DNA of 64,000 nucleotides from Przewalskia tangutica (GCA_029844215.1 CM056725.1:62037609-62101608); one strand, 5' to 3'; shown: positions 24,061-37,539, numbered from the stretch's first letter. Numbers and translations: made by a program. The notes: generated by a model from the letters alone, not told the origin.

Positions 24061-25339
24061 GATCCTGCCGGCTGGACAAGGCATAAATGCGGTTCTGAGG
24101 ACCGCTAGAACTGGGACCCGCGCCACGACCTCTGCCGCGACCTGCTGGCCCATGAGTACCTTGCCCTCCGGGGCGAGTAACTGTCGGGGATGAAGAAGAC
24201 CCGGCGAAAGAACCTGTAGGCTGACTCCTACCACCCGCGCCACTCCTAGTCGGGCAGTCTCTCGCAAAATGACCCTGCTGGCCACAACTGAAACAAGCTC
24301 CCGTAGCACCACAACTCCCGAAGTGGGATCTACCGCATCGGCCACACTGAGGGGGGGTGGTCCGTCGGCGATGCCTCTGCTGCCTGGATGTGCGAAGTCC
24401 CGGGGCCCTGTGCGCTCTCGAATGTCTGGTGTCTTGAGGCGGTGCGAAGTGCTCTGGTGGCGTGGTGCAAATCTCGGCTCTTCGAGGCCGCCACCACGAT
24501 AGCCACCAAAAGACCTGCCCTGGTCTTCTTCTGCTGCCGCTGTCAACCGTCGGTCTCTCGCTCCTCACATCCAAGAGCATGAGCTGCATGCGGGTAATGT
24601 CCATACGGTGAAGAGAAACACCGCATGACTCGGCCATATAATCATCTAGCGGTGATGTGGCGGTGCACCTATCCTCCATATCTGCTACCAGCCGGGACAT
24701 ATCGAGCCAATGAATCAAACTCGACATTGTACTCACGGCGGTCGTCCTCTCGCCTCGGCAGTAAAAATCTATCGGCCGCGCCCTCGCCGTCTGTGGAGGC
24801 AAGAAGTGAGTGAGAAAGCCTCGAGAACTCATCTAAGTAGGCTGGGCGCGTGCTCTCCCGGATAACTCCATGAATCAAACCAATCGATCGCGGTATCACG
24901 CGGCCTATGTGAACCAAAGATCACGGACTCGGTCTCGGCCACGATCACTCTCAAAATCCTCAGAGTCGACGGATGAACTCCTGCGGATCATCCTCCGACC
25001 TCGACCAGTAAAACTCGCGGGCTACAACTCGAAGTCTCGTAGCCTCGGACTCTCGCCTCGGGTGAACCACGTGCACGATGGGGCTGGATCGCTGCATCCG
25101 GCTGTCGCCGTGTCCGCCACAATCCTAGCCAATAGCTGGGCCATCTACTTGTACCCTATCTCATCCGCCCCAGGCTGTGGGACAGGAGGTGCGGGTACTG
25201 TAGTCTCTGCTAGGACTGGCGGCGTCGTAGAACTCGCCGTCTCTGGTATAGACTGGGCCCGAGCCCTCGTGACTCTAGGTGTCCACTAGCGCCTCCTCGG
25301 TGCGCCTTGCCACGGGCGAGTTGCCTTACGTGGAGGCAT
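24060..25339 (-). pseudogene. E gag pseudogene with zinc knuckle
   Basis: A start MPPRKATRPW is at 25339, the same start as F's gag. A capsid segment near 24669-24790 reads REYNVEFDSLARYVP. The 316-residue frame 23882-24832 has CGRCGRSHFGSC (residues 163-174) and then CFSCGQQGHFARDC (C180, C183, H188, C193), a CX2CX4HX4C knuckle that binds element RNA. Gly/Arg/Ser-rich sequence follows before the protease. Frame is lost between about 25260 and 24832 through several shifts. Composition is GC-rich, unlike the AT-rich LTRs on both sides. Plus-strand frames at 24269-25289 are shadows. Confidence 0.82.
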
Positions 25340-25530
25340 AACTGTTACAGAAAAGGAATACGTTAGAGGGGTCCAACTTTAACACAGCTCTAAAGCACGA
25401 TCTCAGAGTAAGAAGAGTGGAAACTAATCCTAAATATCCTATAGCCTCCTGATTATTGGTGTGGTGCACAACACACCGATAATCAAGACTCTACTAGATA
25501 CGGTCTGTAGACACTTTCCGAGGATTAACT

Positions 25531-25542
25531 GCTCTGATACCA
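25531..25542 (-). other. PBS of E (iMet type)
   Basis: The minus strand reads TGGTATCAGAGC, a full 12-base match to the usual initiator-Met primer complement, 4 bp from the TG of the 5' LTR at 25547. Confidence 0.85.
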
Positions 25543-26146
25543 CTTTTGTCACGACCCGTTCCGGGGCCCATGACTGGTGCCTTACCCGGGCACCCAAGTA
25601 GTAATACATCAGAGAAAATCAGCGGAATATAAAACAAGACATGAAATAATTGCAAATGATACACAGTTTCTGAGAAAATGGTTGCCTTTCGGCATATATA
25701 CATAAACCAAGGTTTGCAGTTACATCCCAACTGTACAACATGACTACAGACCTCTAAGGAAAATAGACAACTATGGCGGGACAGGGCCACATACTACCTG
25801 ATACAAAACTATCTACAATGGAGATCATACCCAAAGTAGAGCCTCAGTGAAGATGGAGCTCCCGACACCAACGCAAGAGATCCTAAGGATGTGGATCTAG
25901 CACTGCTTGCCCTTACTGCGGCATGAACGGCCCGAAGGAGTCGATAACAGTACTAAGTATGCATCGTAAAGTACTTAATTGAAAACATATCATTTTAAAA
26001 CCGGTTTACAAATATGTATGAAACAACCAGGAAACCGCGCATAGTGCCACATCACAAACAAGAGCAACAATAGGTAAAGCGTATGTGTCTTTTCTAGTGC
26101 GAATGATCGGGCGAGGCAAATTGCGTAGTATCACCATGCAAGCCTA

Positions 26147-26395
26147 ATCACGGACTCCGTAGTCGCATAGGCCACTCACATAGGCGCGTAGGTACATAAC
26201 CCGCGTCGAGGGTAGCTACTCCTCGGCGTCGCCCCGACTCGTAGTCCGCATGGCCACATAGACCGCATGAGGTATAACCCGCATCAATAACACCGGAACT
26301 CCGTAGCTCGCGTAGGTCCCTGGACCGCGTGAGGTATTCTCGAATCATGGTCCTGCCGGACCGAGTCTACCCGCGTCGGAGGCGACTTAACCCCC
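26147..26395 (-). repeat. Degenerate GCATGAGGTAT repeats in E LTR
   Basis: Same words and layout as in F and S: CCGCATGAGGTATAACCCGC and CGCGTGAGGTATTCTCG separated by CGTAGCTCGCGTAGG. Confidence 0.65.
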
Positions 26396-27549
26396 GGTAA
26401 TATGTCAAGAGGTGAGTGATATTACACTAACATAACAGCTTATCGTTAAACAACATAAGAACAATAAGAATACTCTCTTATACAAACGTTACAAGACACT
26501 AACACACATAGCATCATATCAGGTCTACTTATCAAACCATCTTAATATTCTTTTCACAATTCAATATAAGTCTGTTATAAACACATAGGCAAACTGTTTC
26601 TTTTATCATTCTTAAGTGGTTATACTTAACTTCCCATAAGGCTAGTATAACTCTTAAGCTTACATTTAAAACCAATTAGTTCTCTTCATTAAAAATGATT
26701 CAAGATTCTTTTGAAATGCTTTGGATCTTTATTATTCGTGCTTAAGCCGTGAGGCATTCCGTAAGTATTATTCGAGCTTAAGTCAAAAGACATTGCCGTA
26801 GTTATTATTCGATTAACACGTATGCGTCTACCGTACTACATATATACTTTAAAATATCATGCTTTAGGAAGAATCACATACCTTCTCGAAATCCACGCCA
26901 AGTTGAATATGTCGCGCGCAGAGAATCAACTTATAATAGTCACAGACATCTATCAAAGTCTAGACTACTCTGAAGGTCATTCTAAACAGAGGGTTCACAA
27001 TTCTATGGAAAGTCGGGCAGCACTTCCACTGCAGGTGAGCTATATAAGTCTCTTGTGAAAACAAATCCATGTAAATGCGATTTGATTATTCTTCTTTAAA
27101 CCATTCTCTTTGTGATAAGTTCAATTCTATTCTGTAATATTCTTCTAAGTATTTAATACTTATTCTTATACTTCTACGATGTGCATTCTCTAATACAAAA
27201 GAGGTTAGGATTATTAACCTCGGTAAGCCCAATAATATCCTAGATAAAGTCGCGCCTGAGCAAGGTTTTGCTCCTAAGTTGTACGCTCCAAGGAAACCTT
27301 AGAAGTTCTTCACAACTTCTACTAAGTACTAAGGGATTTGGGCTAGGGTATTTTGGGCATTATAACAATACTAGAAGACAACTTTTCTACCAAGGGAGGG
27401 GGGGTAGATTTCGGCTAGGCGAGGGGCCTCGGCCAAACTTTACTCGAGGGGAGGGGAAAGGTGTTTGGACGAAATGGCTTTAAGGGAGAGGAGAGGATTT
27501 TTAGACTTGGAAAGCTTTTGTGGATGAAGAACTCTTCATCACAAGAGGG

Positions 27550-27763
27550 TATTTATAGGTCAAGGGATGGCCAACCAAGGGCAAGATTTGTAAGTGCTTG
27601 GCAAGTGTAAGGCCAAGATTAGGGCAAGTGTACCTAGCCAACTTGCACACAAAATATCCTACCAACTCCTTGACTTGTGCAAAGGCACAAAAAACGTGCA
27701 ACTCTAAGTCCAATTCGTCCAATGGACGATTTCAAGTCCACCAATTGGAGGGTGCCAAGTGTC
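27550..27763 (-). promoter_or_regulatory. E 5' LTR promoter
   Basis: Minus-strand TATAAATA at 27550-27557 and the G-box-like GACACTTGGC at 27754-27763, followed by the conserved TTTTCCGAGAGACGAAAC block near 27785-27803. This would drive transcription leftward into E. Confidence 0.6.
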
Positions 27764-29149
27764 GCCCTCCCGTTGGTCCAAAATGTTTCGTCTCTCGGAA
27801 AAATCCGCAAAAATACTAAATGACATAGCCGGAATTTTCCTACGAAAAGTCAGGAAAGCGTTTCGTCGGAAAACGATTCTTTTAGCGAGTTGTGCACAAT
27901 TTTCGAACTTGGCCTAACTTTTAAGGCTAAACTTTCGTACGTACGCCCTCACGTACATACTCCGGAAATACGGGGTATAACAAAAACGCTCCACGGCTAT
28001 AACCCGACTAGCCTTGTCCACCTTTCAAGTAGTACATGCTACTCGCAGAACATTCAACCTATAAAGGTTATAGAAGTCTATCAACTTCTACATTAATGTT
28101 CTTCTGATGTGATTTCAGTTCAAGTCTTTTACGTAATATCCTTACATTACGATTCAATTCTCTTCTATGAATCTTATATTCATTTCTATATAACTACAGT
28201 ATGTAATTTCCAATTACAATAGAAGGATAGGATTATTTACCTCGGTAAGCCCAAAATTATCCAAGTTTTAATGTCGATCCTGAGCAACGTTTAGCTCCTA
28301 CTCCGGGTGCTCCAACCCGCTCCAAACAACTCTTAGAAGTTCTACGAAACTTCTTCCTAATACTTCAACCAACTGTGAAGATTTTCCTTAGGGTTTCGTT
28401 TAGTGACTGAAGGGAAGTATAATAGTATTTCTGGGCTTTTCGTATAGGTGTAACCTTGGAATACTACAAGGTATTTGGGCAAGTATTTTGGAATAGTAAC
28501 TATACTTGGAGAGTATTTACATCACGACTGCACCGGGCGTGTTCGTGCCTACAGGCACCCTACGAATAAACATCGAGATAATCGAACATACATGAAACTT
28601 ATAAAATAAAAGCAAATAATAAAACAACAAAGTTAGCCGATAGGCTACCTTCGACGTCTGTCATAAAGCAAGCGGTTGCCTCTTTTCTTTCTGGTGACCC
28701 ACGATATGTGACTACAGACCTCTAAGAGTTTTAACATAACAACTGTGGCGGGACAAGGCCCCGCCGTACCCCTGAATAAACATAAATGTGACAACTCCGG
28801 AACACTGGAGCCATCTCGACTTCTTTGACCGATCCTAAGCTCGCGGATCCTGTTGTGTACCTAAACTGCGGGCATGAACGCGGCCCAGAGGGTCGATAAC
28901 AAAAATTGCGAATATGGAGCAAATAACGTCTGATAAATGTATCATAAGCGTACAAAAGAATGACAAGGACAAGTATAAAAATGCATACCAGATCCTGCCG
29001 TGTCATTACCACTTATGAACTTAATCGCACCTTATTATCTTTTCCATTCTCAATAAAAATTCTATAGCCACATTCTTACGTACATGATTAGGAAAAATCA
29101 TTAAGTTCATTACTGTATAACTTACTTATCTTTCATAAGTACATCCGGC

Positions 29150-29790
29150 CCTTTAAGGAGGGGCGCCTATACTACCCGGCCCAATCTGGGACGCGATCAA
29201 GGTTACATAGTCCGCGTAAGGTATCTTTGCCCGGCCCATTCCTGGGTCGATAATGTCATATAGTCTGCCCGTAAAGGTATACTGCATAAACATAGGAGGC
29301 TCATGATCAGCGGGGCCACCGCGCGATATCGTTGCCGATCCTACTCGCAGGACTATTTCACCGCGTAGATCTGTGGACCGCGTGAGGTATTCCTCGCATA
29401 GTGTACCGCCGCGTGGGACTATTTCACCGCGTAAGCCCATAAGGACTCGCGTGAGGTATTCCTCGCATCGTGGGTAGCAAATCCACGAAACAGGTGGTAT
29501 AACGTCTTGGGGGTTTACTCCTCATTTATACTCTTACCCTGAAGAAGGTGGTATAACGTCTTGGGGGTTTACCCCTCATTTATACTCTTACCCTGAAGAA
29601 GGTGGTATAACGTCTTGGGGTTGTACCCCTCATTTATACTCTTACCCTGAAGAAGGTGGTATAACGTCTTGGGGTTTACCCTCATTTATACTCTTACCCT
29701 AACTCAACCGGCCATCATACATAACATAAGCCCTACCACTTATCATACATAACATAAGCACCACCGGCTTATCATACATAACATAAGCAA
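29150..29790 (-). repeat. Compound tandem repeats in G 3' LTR
   Basis: Three sets in a row: about 55-bp CCGGCCCATTCCTGGGTCGA units (29150-29290), of the type amplified in H and A; four 54-bp units with GTGGTATAACGTCTTGGGG (29488-29706), each with a GGGG/CCCC pair around TTTA; and three of about 29 bp with ATCATACATAACATAAGC (29711-29788). Confidence 0.85.
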
Positions 29791-32335
29791 GTTAAGAAAT
29801 CCCCTAACTTCTTATTAGCTTGTTCATATACACTCTCATTTTTGTGTACTTAAGGCACTAATCATGTCATTATAAAATCCGGGAATTTAACCCAACGTAC
29901 TACGTGCCTCTAGTCCTTTAAAATGATTCTCTTTTAAATAAAACTTCCAAGATACTAATAACCGTAGTATCAAGTCATATCTACTTTTCACGACCAGTCA
30001 CAATACTTTTTAGAAATACAATTACCGGCTTCTAAATCACGTGACTTCTTTATAAAAAAAAAACCTTAAGCAATTGGTACCTTTAAAACAATTTGCCCTT
30101 CCTTAATACTAGTTATTCCTTTGATTACGTTATTAGAGAAAACCATTCTCTTATCCTTCCATAAAGCCGTTATAACCAACTTCCCATAAAGCCGTTATAA
30201 TCCTTTATGGTTTTAGACAAACTCATTCCTTTTATAACTAAGAGATTTATACTTTCAAATCAAATCTCTTAACTTTCAAAATACTTCAAGTCTCTTAACT
30301 TTTAAGAAAACAAGTTTCAAAGTCTTAAAAGCTTCATACGTAAACTCTTTTAAAATTTGTAACAAATCTTTGGTGTGTCGTGAATAAGTTATACTTATTT
30401 ATAACGATCTTATTCAAGTAGCCATGATCTAGAAAATGTAATACAATTTTGTCTTATCTTAGCTTCTATGCAGATGGAGGATTTCTACTTGTTTTAACAT
30501 AATGGATTGTCATTACATTTTCCTTTATTAATGCTGCAGTGGCTTGTTCGATACTTATTCTCATTTGTGCCGTAAATTAGCCAAATCAACTCGACTCCTT
30601 TTTATTATAAAACCTTAGGCAATTGATGCCTAAAAATCAAATTGCCTTTTCATTAAAACCAAGTCATTTATCTTTCCATAAAGCAAATATAACTAACCTC
30701 CCATAAAGCTGTTATATTCACTTTATACCTTAGCCATAAACAATTTCCTATCGAGGACTTATACGTTTAAAGCGGAACAAGTATCACATACTTTAAAACT
30801 CTTCAAGTCCCTTAACTTTTAAAATCAACATAAGACATCCTTACTATTTTCAAAGAAGTGAGTTAATCTCCTAACCCACCCGACTTGGCATTACATAAAA
30901 CAAGTAAAGAATGTCATAGTCTTGTACGTCTACCGTACTACATACGTGCAACTAGTCATGCTCACAAGATAGGAAAAGTTCTACATAGGGTAAATCACAT
31001 AACTACCTCTTAACTTCTAAGAGTAGAAGGAAACATGAAATGATACCACAAGTATATTCCATACATAGAACCATGCCAAAGGAAGGAAGAGGTTCACATA
31101 CCTCGCGACGATTGTCGACAAGTAGAAAAATGCTCCAAAGTACTTCAACCTTGAGCTATTTCCATTCTTCAAGTAGGATACGCTAAACTTAGTACTTGAC
31201 CTATCATGGCCACAATCGTCCATTAACCTCTTACTTTAAACGTAGAATATCCTAAGTGCCAAGTCACTAAATTCTACGGAAAATCGGACAGCACCTCCTT
31301 TGTTTCTACTCACTTTGCCACCTTTTTCAAGGTCGAATACAATAACCAAACAGCCCCAATTGGCTCACAACAATATAGAAGGTAGTCAATACAAATGAAT
31401 AACTAAACAGCCCCAATTGGCTCACAATTTAGAAAGTAGTCCAAATTCGACCACTTAGAGTTCAACCATACCAATACTTATCAAATTTCCATTTCAATCC
31501 AATTTGTTAATCATAACATGATATCAAGTCGCATTTGGTTAAAACTACCACAATCTTCAAATCAATAACATGCGACGATTCTAATAACGACTAAATTGAA
31601 ATCCAACTTAACATGGCTTACATTACATTCCGGATTTCCAATGCTACAATCAATCCACAATCCTTATAAACTTCTACATATCAACTTCATGCTAGCAACA
31701 CGTAAAGCTAACAACAACAATATAAATATATAATCTTGTAACACATTAAAGGACAAAATTATACCTCAACGAATCTTAATCCAATTCCAATCCGAAGTCG
31801 CTCCTAGTAGTTTAGAACCTCTCCAAGACACTTCAATCCGCTCGTTGAGAACCTTAGAACCATACCAACAACTTTCCTTCAACTTCCAATCCAAAACCTA
31901 GAAAGACCCTTAGGTTTTCGTTTTGCGACTAACCCGTAAACTATTTTTTTCCAAGATTTTTCTATTGAGATACACTTACATAACACTCATGAACCTTGGT
32001 TTAAAGTGTGGGGCTTAATGGACAAGAAACAAAAAAAAATTCCTTCTTTGTAATGGGGAACCCGAGAGCTCACCATGAGTGTCTTCAAATTCTTTGTGAT
32101 ATTTGGCTAAGTGTTAAGCCCTCTCTTGCTACTAGTAGTAATATAAAGGGCAATGGAGGGTCAAGGTGTCTACAAATGGGTGGCTAGGATGAGGTCTTGC
32201 TAAATATCAAGTCTAGTGGGACCTTGACTAAGTCAACTTTGTCAAGCTAAACAACTTGCAAGACTTGTCTTGCTAACAAAGGTCCAATGACCCTCTTGCC
32301 CTTGCAATTTCGTCCAAGGCATACTAAGGGGGGGT

Positions 32336-32345
32336 GACACGTGTC
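32336..32345 (-). promoter_or_regulatory. G-box palindrome in G 3' LTR
   Basis: GACACGTGTC, within GGGGTGACACGTGTCGCCC. No TATAAATA box is nearby; AATATAAAG near 32131 is the closest candidate. Confidence 0.5.
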
Positions 32346-32482
32346 GCCCTCCCATTCGTCACAATATTACATTTTCCGACAATTTCATAATTCCCGATAA
32401 ATTTTTACAAGTCTCAATTTACAACACTTGTGAGTTCTTTCGTACATTCTTAAAACATGTCCTGTAAATACGGGGTGTAACA

Positions 32483-33704
32483 TTCTTCCCCCATTAGAAA
32501 CATTCGTCCTCGAATGTTCTTCCGGTGTCAAACTTAAAATTAGCGACATAGTTTCCTTTCACAAACCCGACATACTAATAATGCCACACATGGCCCTAAT
32601 ACCTCGCACACGCATATCCTTCCATCATAAGCCCAAACGAGATTATCCTTTCGTACTTCCAACTCCTTCTAGCATACATACATAACTTCCATACCGATTC
32701 TGGCCTCTAATCTTTGGAGTCACTCTATAAAACAATATAGGGTCATTTCCGGCTTTCACGACCTGGTTCCGGTGGAACGCGTCCACGAACCCGTAAAACA
32801 ATTAACTAGTCTTGGGCCTTGCGCCCTCGTGACCCCGTCACGTAGCGGAACTACTACCAACTGATCCCACTCCATTCCAGGCCATGGGGAGACCCGTAAC
32901 AGGTCCTCGACCCTACTCAGCGTCGCACTTAACTCTTATCCTTGGTCTGACTTAAAATCTTATTGCCAGAGAAAGCCTTATACATCTAAGGTCTCGGCAG
33001 TTATCAATATTCTTAGGCTCGCAATTTCCATGCTCCAAGCCTACCTTACCAATCCCCCAATAACGGGTATAAAAACTTCTCATAAAACCATAACCATGTT
33101 GTCTCGATCACCACAACCATTACTTACTCTATACAGGCCTTATCCGTATAATTCTCGTAAGCTTACTACACAGCTTAATCTATTAACATGACATCCCGTT
33201 AGGTTCCTTAATATGGCTTCTTAAGGGTTAACTACCCTATCAGACAGCTCATCCTTTCCCAATTACCTCGAAATAAAACACAAAACCTTGGCGAAAATTC
33301 ATTAACTATTCCATACCTTCCCGGTATCTAGTTAGTCTTTATCGATTCCTGGTAATCTAAAATCATTCTAGGCAACACGCATCTGACCCTCATACATAAC
33401 TCCGTATAGAGGTATATCACAATACCAACTATACTACAATCATTACCAACCTGGATACGCAATCCACATAGTCCTTCTCGGGTCATCACGCTTTCTCAGG
33501 CTGCAATCAACAAACTCGTTAGGGAGGGATGACCCTAACAACACAGCTCTATCGCACGATCTTAGAGTGAGAAGAATGGAAACCAATCCTAAATGTCCTG
33601 CAGCCTCCTGATTATAGATGTGGTGCACAACACACCGATAATCAAGACTCTACTAGACACGGTCTGTAGACACTTTCCGAGGACTAATCGCTCGATACCA
33701 CTTT
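32483..33704 (-). other. G internal region, non-coding (1222 bp)
   Basis: Beside the 3' LTR the minus strand reads TCTAATGGGGGAAGAA, the polypurine tract; the PBS is at the other end. Between them are only short frames. About 32750-32850 resembles F near 17930-18010, so the core derives from a Gypsy parent. H has the same core at 1223 bp. Confidence 0.75.
33690..33700 (-). other. PBS of G
   Basis: The minus strand reads TGGTATCGAGC, the iMet type lacking one A, 4 bp from the TG at 33705. Confidence 0.7.
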
Positions 33705-34339
33705 TGTCACGACCGACCGGGCGTGGATCGTGCCCTACACAGGCACTTACGAGTAAACATCGAGAGATAATCAGCGGAACATACATGAAACTTATAAAAT
33801 AAAGCAGCGATAATAAACAACAAGGTTAGCCGATGTGGCTACCTTCCCGACGTCATACATAAACGGCGATTGCCTCTTTTCTTTCTGGTGACCCACGATA
33901 TGTGACTACGCACCTCTAGAGTTTTAACATAACAAGCGTGGCGGGACAAGGCCCCGCCGTACCTGAATAAACATAAACGTGACAACTCGGAACACCTGAG
34001 CCATCTCGACTTGAATCGATCCTAAGCTCGCGGATCCACAATCGTACCTAAACTCGCGGCATGAACGCAGCCGGCGAAGTCGCATAACAAAATTTAATAT
34101 GGAATGTAAATAACGTCTGAAATGATCATAATCAGATAAAAGAATGACAAGGACAAGTATAAAAATACATACCAGATCCTGCCGTGTCATTACCACTTAT
34201 GAACTTAATCGCACCTTATTATCTTTTCCATTCTCAATAAAAATTCTATAGCCACATTCTTACGTACATGATTAGGAAAAATCATTAAGTTCATTACTGT
34301 ATAACTTACTTATCTTTCATAAGTACATCCGGCCCTTTA

Positions 34340-34985
34340 AGGAGGGGCGCCTATACTACCCGGCCCAATCTGGGACGCGATCAAGGTTACATAGTCTGCC
34401 CGTAAAGGTATACTGCCCGGCCCATTCCTGGGTCGATAATGTCATATAGTCTGCCCGTAAAGGTATACTGCATAAACATAGGAGGCTCATGATCAAGCAG
34501 GGCCACCCGCCCGCAGTATCATTAAGCAGTCCTACTCCTGGGACTATTTCACCCGCATAGATCCTGTGGACCCGCATGAGGTATTCCTCGCATAGGTCAG
34601 ACTACCGCATGGGACTATTTCACCCGCATAAGCCCATAAGGACTCGCATGAGGTATTCCTCGCATCATGGGTAGCAAATCCACGGAACAGGTGGTATAAC
34701 GTCTTGGGGGTTTACCCCTCATTTATACTCTTACCCTGAAGAAGGTGGTATAACGTCTTGGGGGTTTACCCCTCATTTATACTCTTACCCTGAAGAAGGT
34801 GGTATAACGTCTTGGGGGTTTACCCCTCATTTATACTCTTACCCTGAAGAAGGTGGTATAACGTCTTGGGGGTTTACCCCTCATTTATACTCTTACCCTA
34901 ACTCAACCGGCCATCATACATAACATAAGCCCTACCGGCTTATCATACATAACATAAGCACCACCGGCTTATCATACATAACATA
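34340..34985 (-). repeat. Compound tandem repeats in G 5' LTR
   Basis: Same three sets as in the 3' LTR: CCGGCCCATTCCTGGG units (34340-34480), four 54-bp units (34688-34905), and three ATCATACATAACATAAGC units (34912-34988). Confidence 0.85.
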
Positions 34986-37529
34986 AGCAAGTTAAGAAAT
35001 CCCCTAACTTCTTATTAGCTTGTTCATATACACTCTCATTTTTGTTTACTTAAGGCACTAATCATGTCATTATAAAATCCGGGAATTTAACCCAACGTAC
35101 TACGTGCCTCTAGTCCTTTAAAATGATTCTCTTTTAAATAAAACTTCCAAGATACTAATAACCGTAGTATCAAGTCATATCTACTTTTCACGACCAGTCA
35201 CAATACTTTTTAGAAATACAATTACCGGCTTCTAAATCACGTGACTTCTTTATAAAAAAAACCTTAAGCAATTGGTACCTTAAAAACAATTTGCCCTTCC
35301 TTAATACTAGTTATTCCTTTGATTACGTTATTAGAGAAAACCATTCTCTTATCCTTCCATAAAGCCGTTATAACCAACTTCCCATAAAGCCGTTATAATC
35401 CTTTATGGTTTTAGACAAACTCATTCCTTTTATAACTAAGAGATTTATACTTTCAAATCAAATCTCTTAACTTTCAAAATACTTCAAGTCTCTTAACTTT
35501 TAAGAAAACAAGTTTCAAAGTCTTAAAAGCTTCATACGTAAACTCTTTTAAAATTTGTAACAAATCTTTGGTGCGTCGTGAATAAGTTATACTTATTTAT
35601 AACGATCTTATTCAAGTAGCCATGATCTAGAAAATGTAATACAATTTTGTCTTATCTTAGCTTCTATGCAGATGGAGGATTTCTACTTGTTTTAACATAA
35701 TGGATTGTCATTACATTTTCCTTTATTAACGCTGCAGTGGCTTGTTCGATACTTATTCTCATTTGTGCCGTAAATTAGCCAAATCAACTCGACTCCTTTT
35801 TATTATAAAACCTTAGGCAATTGATGCCTAAAAATCAAATTGCCTTTTCATTAAAACCAAGTCATTTATCTTTCCATAAAGCAAATATAACTAACCTCCC
35901 ATAAAGCTGTTATATTCACTTTATACCTTAGCCATAAACAATTTCCTATCCAAGGGACTTATACGTTTAAAACAGAACAAGTATCACATACTTTAAAACT
36001 CTTCAAGTCCCTTAACTTTTAAAATCAACATAAGACATCCTTACTATTTTCAAAGAAGTGAGTTAATCTCCTAACCCACCCGACTTGGCATTACATAAAA
36101 CAAGTAAAGAATGTCATAGTCTTGTACGTCTACCGTACTACATACGTGCAACTAGTCATGCTCACAAGATAGGAAAAGTTCTACATAGGGTAAATCACAT
36201 AACTACCTCTTAACTTCTAAGAGTAGAAGGAAACATGAAATGATACCACAAGTATATTCCATACATAGAACCATGCCAAAGGAAGGAAGAGGTTCACATA
36301 CCTCGCGACGATTGTCGACAAGTAGAAAAATGCTCCAAAGTACTTCAACCTTGAGCTATTTCCATTCTTCAAGTAGGATACGCTAAACTTAGTACTTCAA
36401 CCTATCATGGCCACAATACGTCCATTAACCTCTTACTTTAAACGTAGAATATCCTAAGTGCCAAGTCACTAAATTCTACGGAAAATCGGACAGCACCTCC
36501 TTTGTTTCTACTCACTTTGCCACCTTTTTCAAGGTCGAATACAATAACCAAACAGCCCCAATTGGCTCACAACAATATAGAAGGTAGTCCAATACAAATG
36601 AATAACTAAACAGCCCCAATTGGCTCACAATTTAGAAAGTAGTCCAAATTCGACCACTTAGAGTTCAACCATACCAATACTTATCAAATTTCCATTTCAA
36701 TCCAATTTGTTAATCATAACATGATATCAAGTCGCATTTGGTTAAAACTACCACAATCTTCAAATCAATAACATGCGACGATTCTAATAACGACTAAATT
36801 GAAATCCAACTTAACATGGCTTACATTACATTCCGGATTTCCAATGCTACAATCAATCCACAATCCTTATAAACTTCTACATATCAACTTCATGCTAGCA
36901 ACACGTAAAGCTAACAACAACAATATAAATATATAATCTTGTAACACATTAAAGGACAAAATTATACCTCAACGAATCTTAATCCAATTCCAATCCGAAG
37001 TCGCTCCTAGTAGTTTAGAACCTCTCCAAGACACTTCAATCCGCTCGTTGAGACCCTTAGAACCATACCAACAACTTTCCTTCAACTTCCAATCCAAAAC
37101 CTAGAAAGACCCTTAGGTTTTCGTTTGCGACTAACCCGTAAACTATTTTTTCCAAGATTTTTCTATTGAGATACACTTACATAACACTCATGAACCTTGG
37201 TTTAAAGTGTGGGCTTAATGGACAAGAAACAAAAAATTTCCTTCTTTGTAATGGGAACCCGAGAGCTCACCATGAGTGTCTTCAAATTCTTTGTGATATT
37301 TGGCTAAGTGTTAAGCCCTCTCTTGCTACTAGTAGTAATATAAAGGGCAATGGAGGGTCAAGGTGTCTACAAATGGGTGGCTAGGATGAGGTCTTGCTAA
37401 ATATCAAGTCTAGTGGGACCTTGACTAAGTCAACTTTGTCAAGCTAAACAACTTGCAAGACTTGTCTTGCTAACAAAGGTCCAATGACCCTCTTGCCCTT
37501 GCAATTTCGTCCAAGGCATACTAAGGGGT

Positions 37530-37539
37530 GACACGTGTC
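37530..37539 (-). promoter_or_regulatory. G-box palindrome in G 5' LTR
   Basis: GACACGTGTC in the same position as 32336-32345. Confidence 0.5.

Larger units (their letters stand above)
21750..27982 (-). mobile_element. E: Gypsy element with gag-PR-RT-RH, 3' part deleted
   Basis: The ends are TGTCACGACCCG (21750) and GGGGTATAACA (27982), with the perfect TSD AAAAC at 21745-21749 and 27983-27987; the empty site is visible in F's other LTR. The 5' LTR is complete (25547-27982, 2436 bp). The other LTR keeps only its first 115 bp (21750-21864) and is joined straight to integrase sequence, so a deletion removed most of integrase and most of the 3' LTR. Its LTR matches solo LTR S. The order gag-PR-RT-RH-IN identifies Ty3/Gypsy; Tekay-like lineage is inferred. 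Confidence 0.9.
25547..27982 (-). repeat. E 5' LTR (2436 bp)
   Basis: Runs from TGTCACGACCCG to GGGGTATAACA. It is the same subfamily as S (57342-59772, 2431 bp) in opposite orientation. It includes the GAAA-loop hairpin at 25683-25694 (minus strand TGCCGAAAGGCA). Confidence 0.9.
28520..32482 (-). repeat. G 3' LTR
   Basis: Aligns end to end with 33705-37673. Stem-loop TAGCCGATAGGCTA at 28634-28647. Differences from the other copy are few after 29490 (for example AATGCTGCAG versus AACGCTGCAG) and denser before it, mostly short gaps. Confidence 0.88.

Noticed and set aside
22024..25289. Plus-strand frames up to 139 residues
   Set aside because: Antisense shadows of E's gag-pol in GC-rich sequence.
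29488..29706. CRISPR-like regular repeats
   Set aside because: The units are directly adjacent with no unique spacers, lie inside an LTR, and the context is plant.
30400..30560. Short interspersed element (SINE) in the shared module
   Set aside because: No pol III A/B boxes, no tail and no flanking duplication found; kept only as an unexplained module.
37166..37384. 72-residue plus-strand frame
   Set aside because: LTR sequence of G; the paired copy near 31976-32190 is broken by indels.
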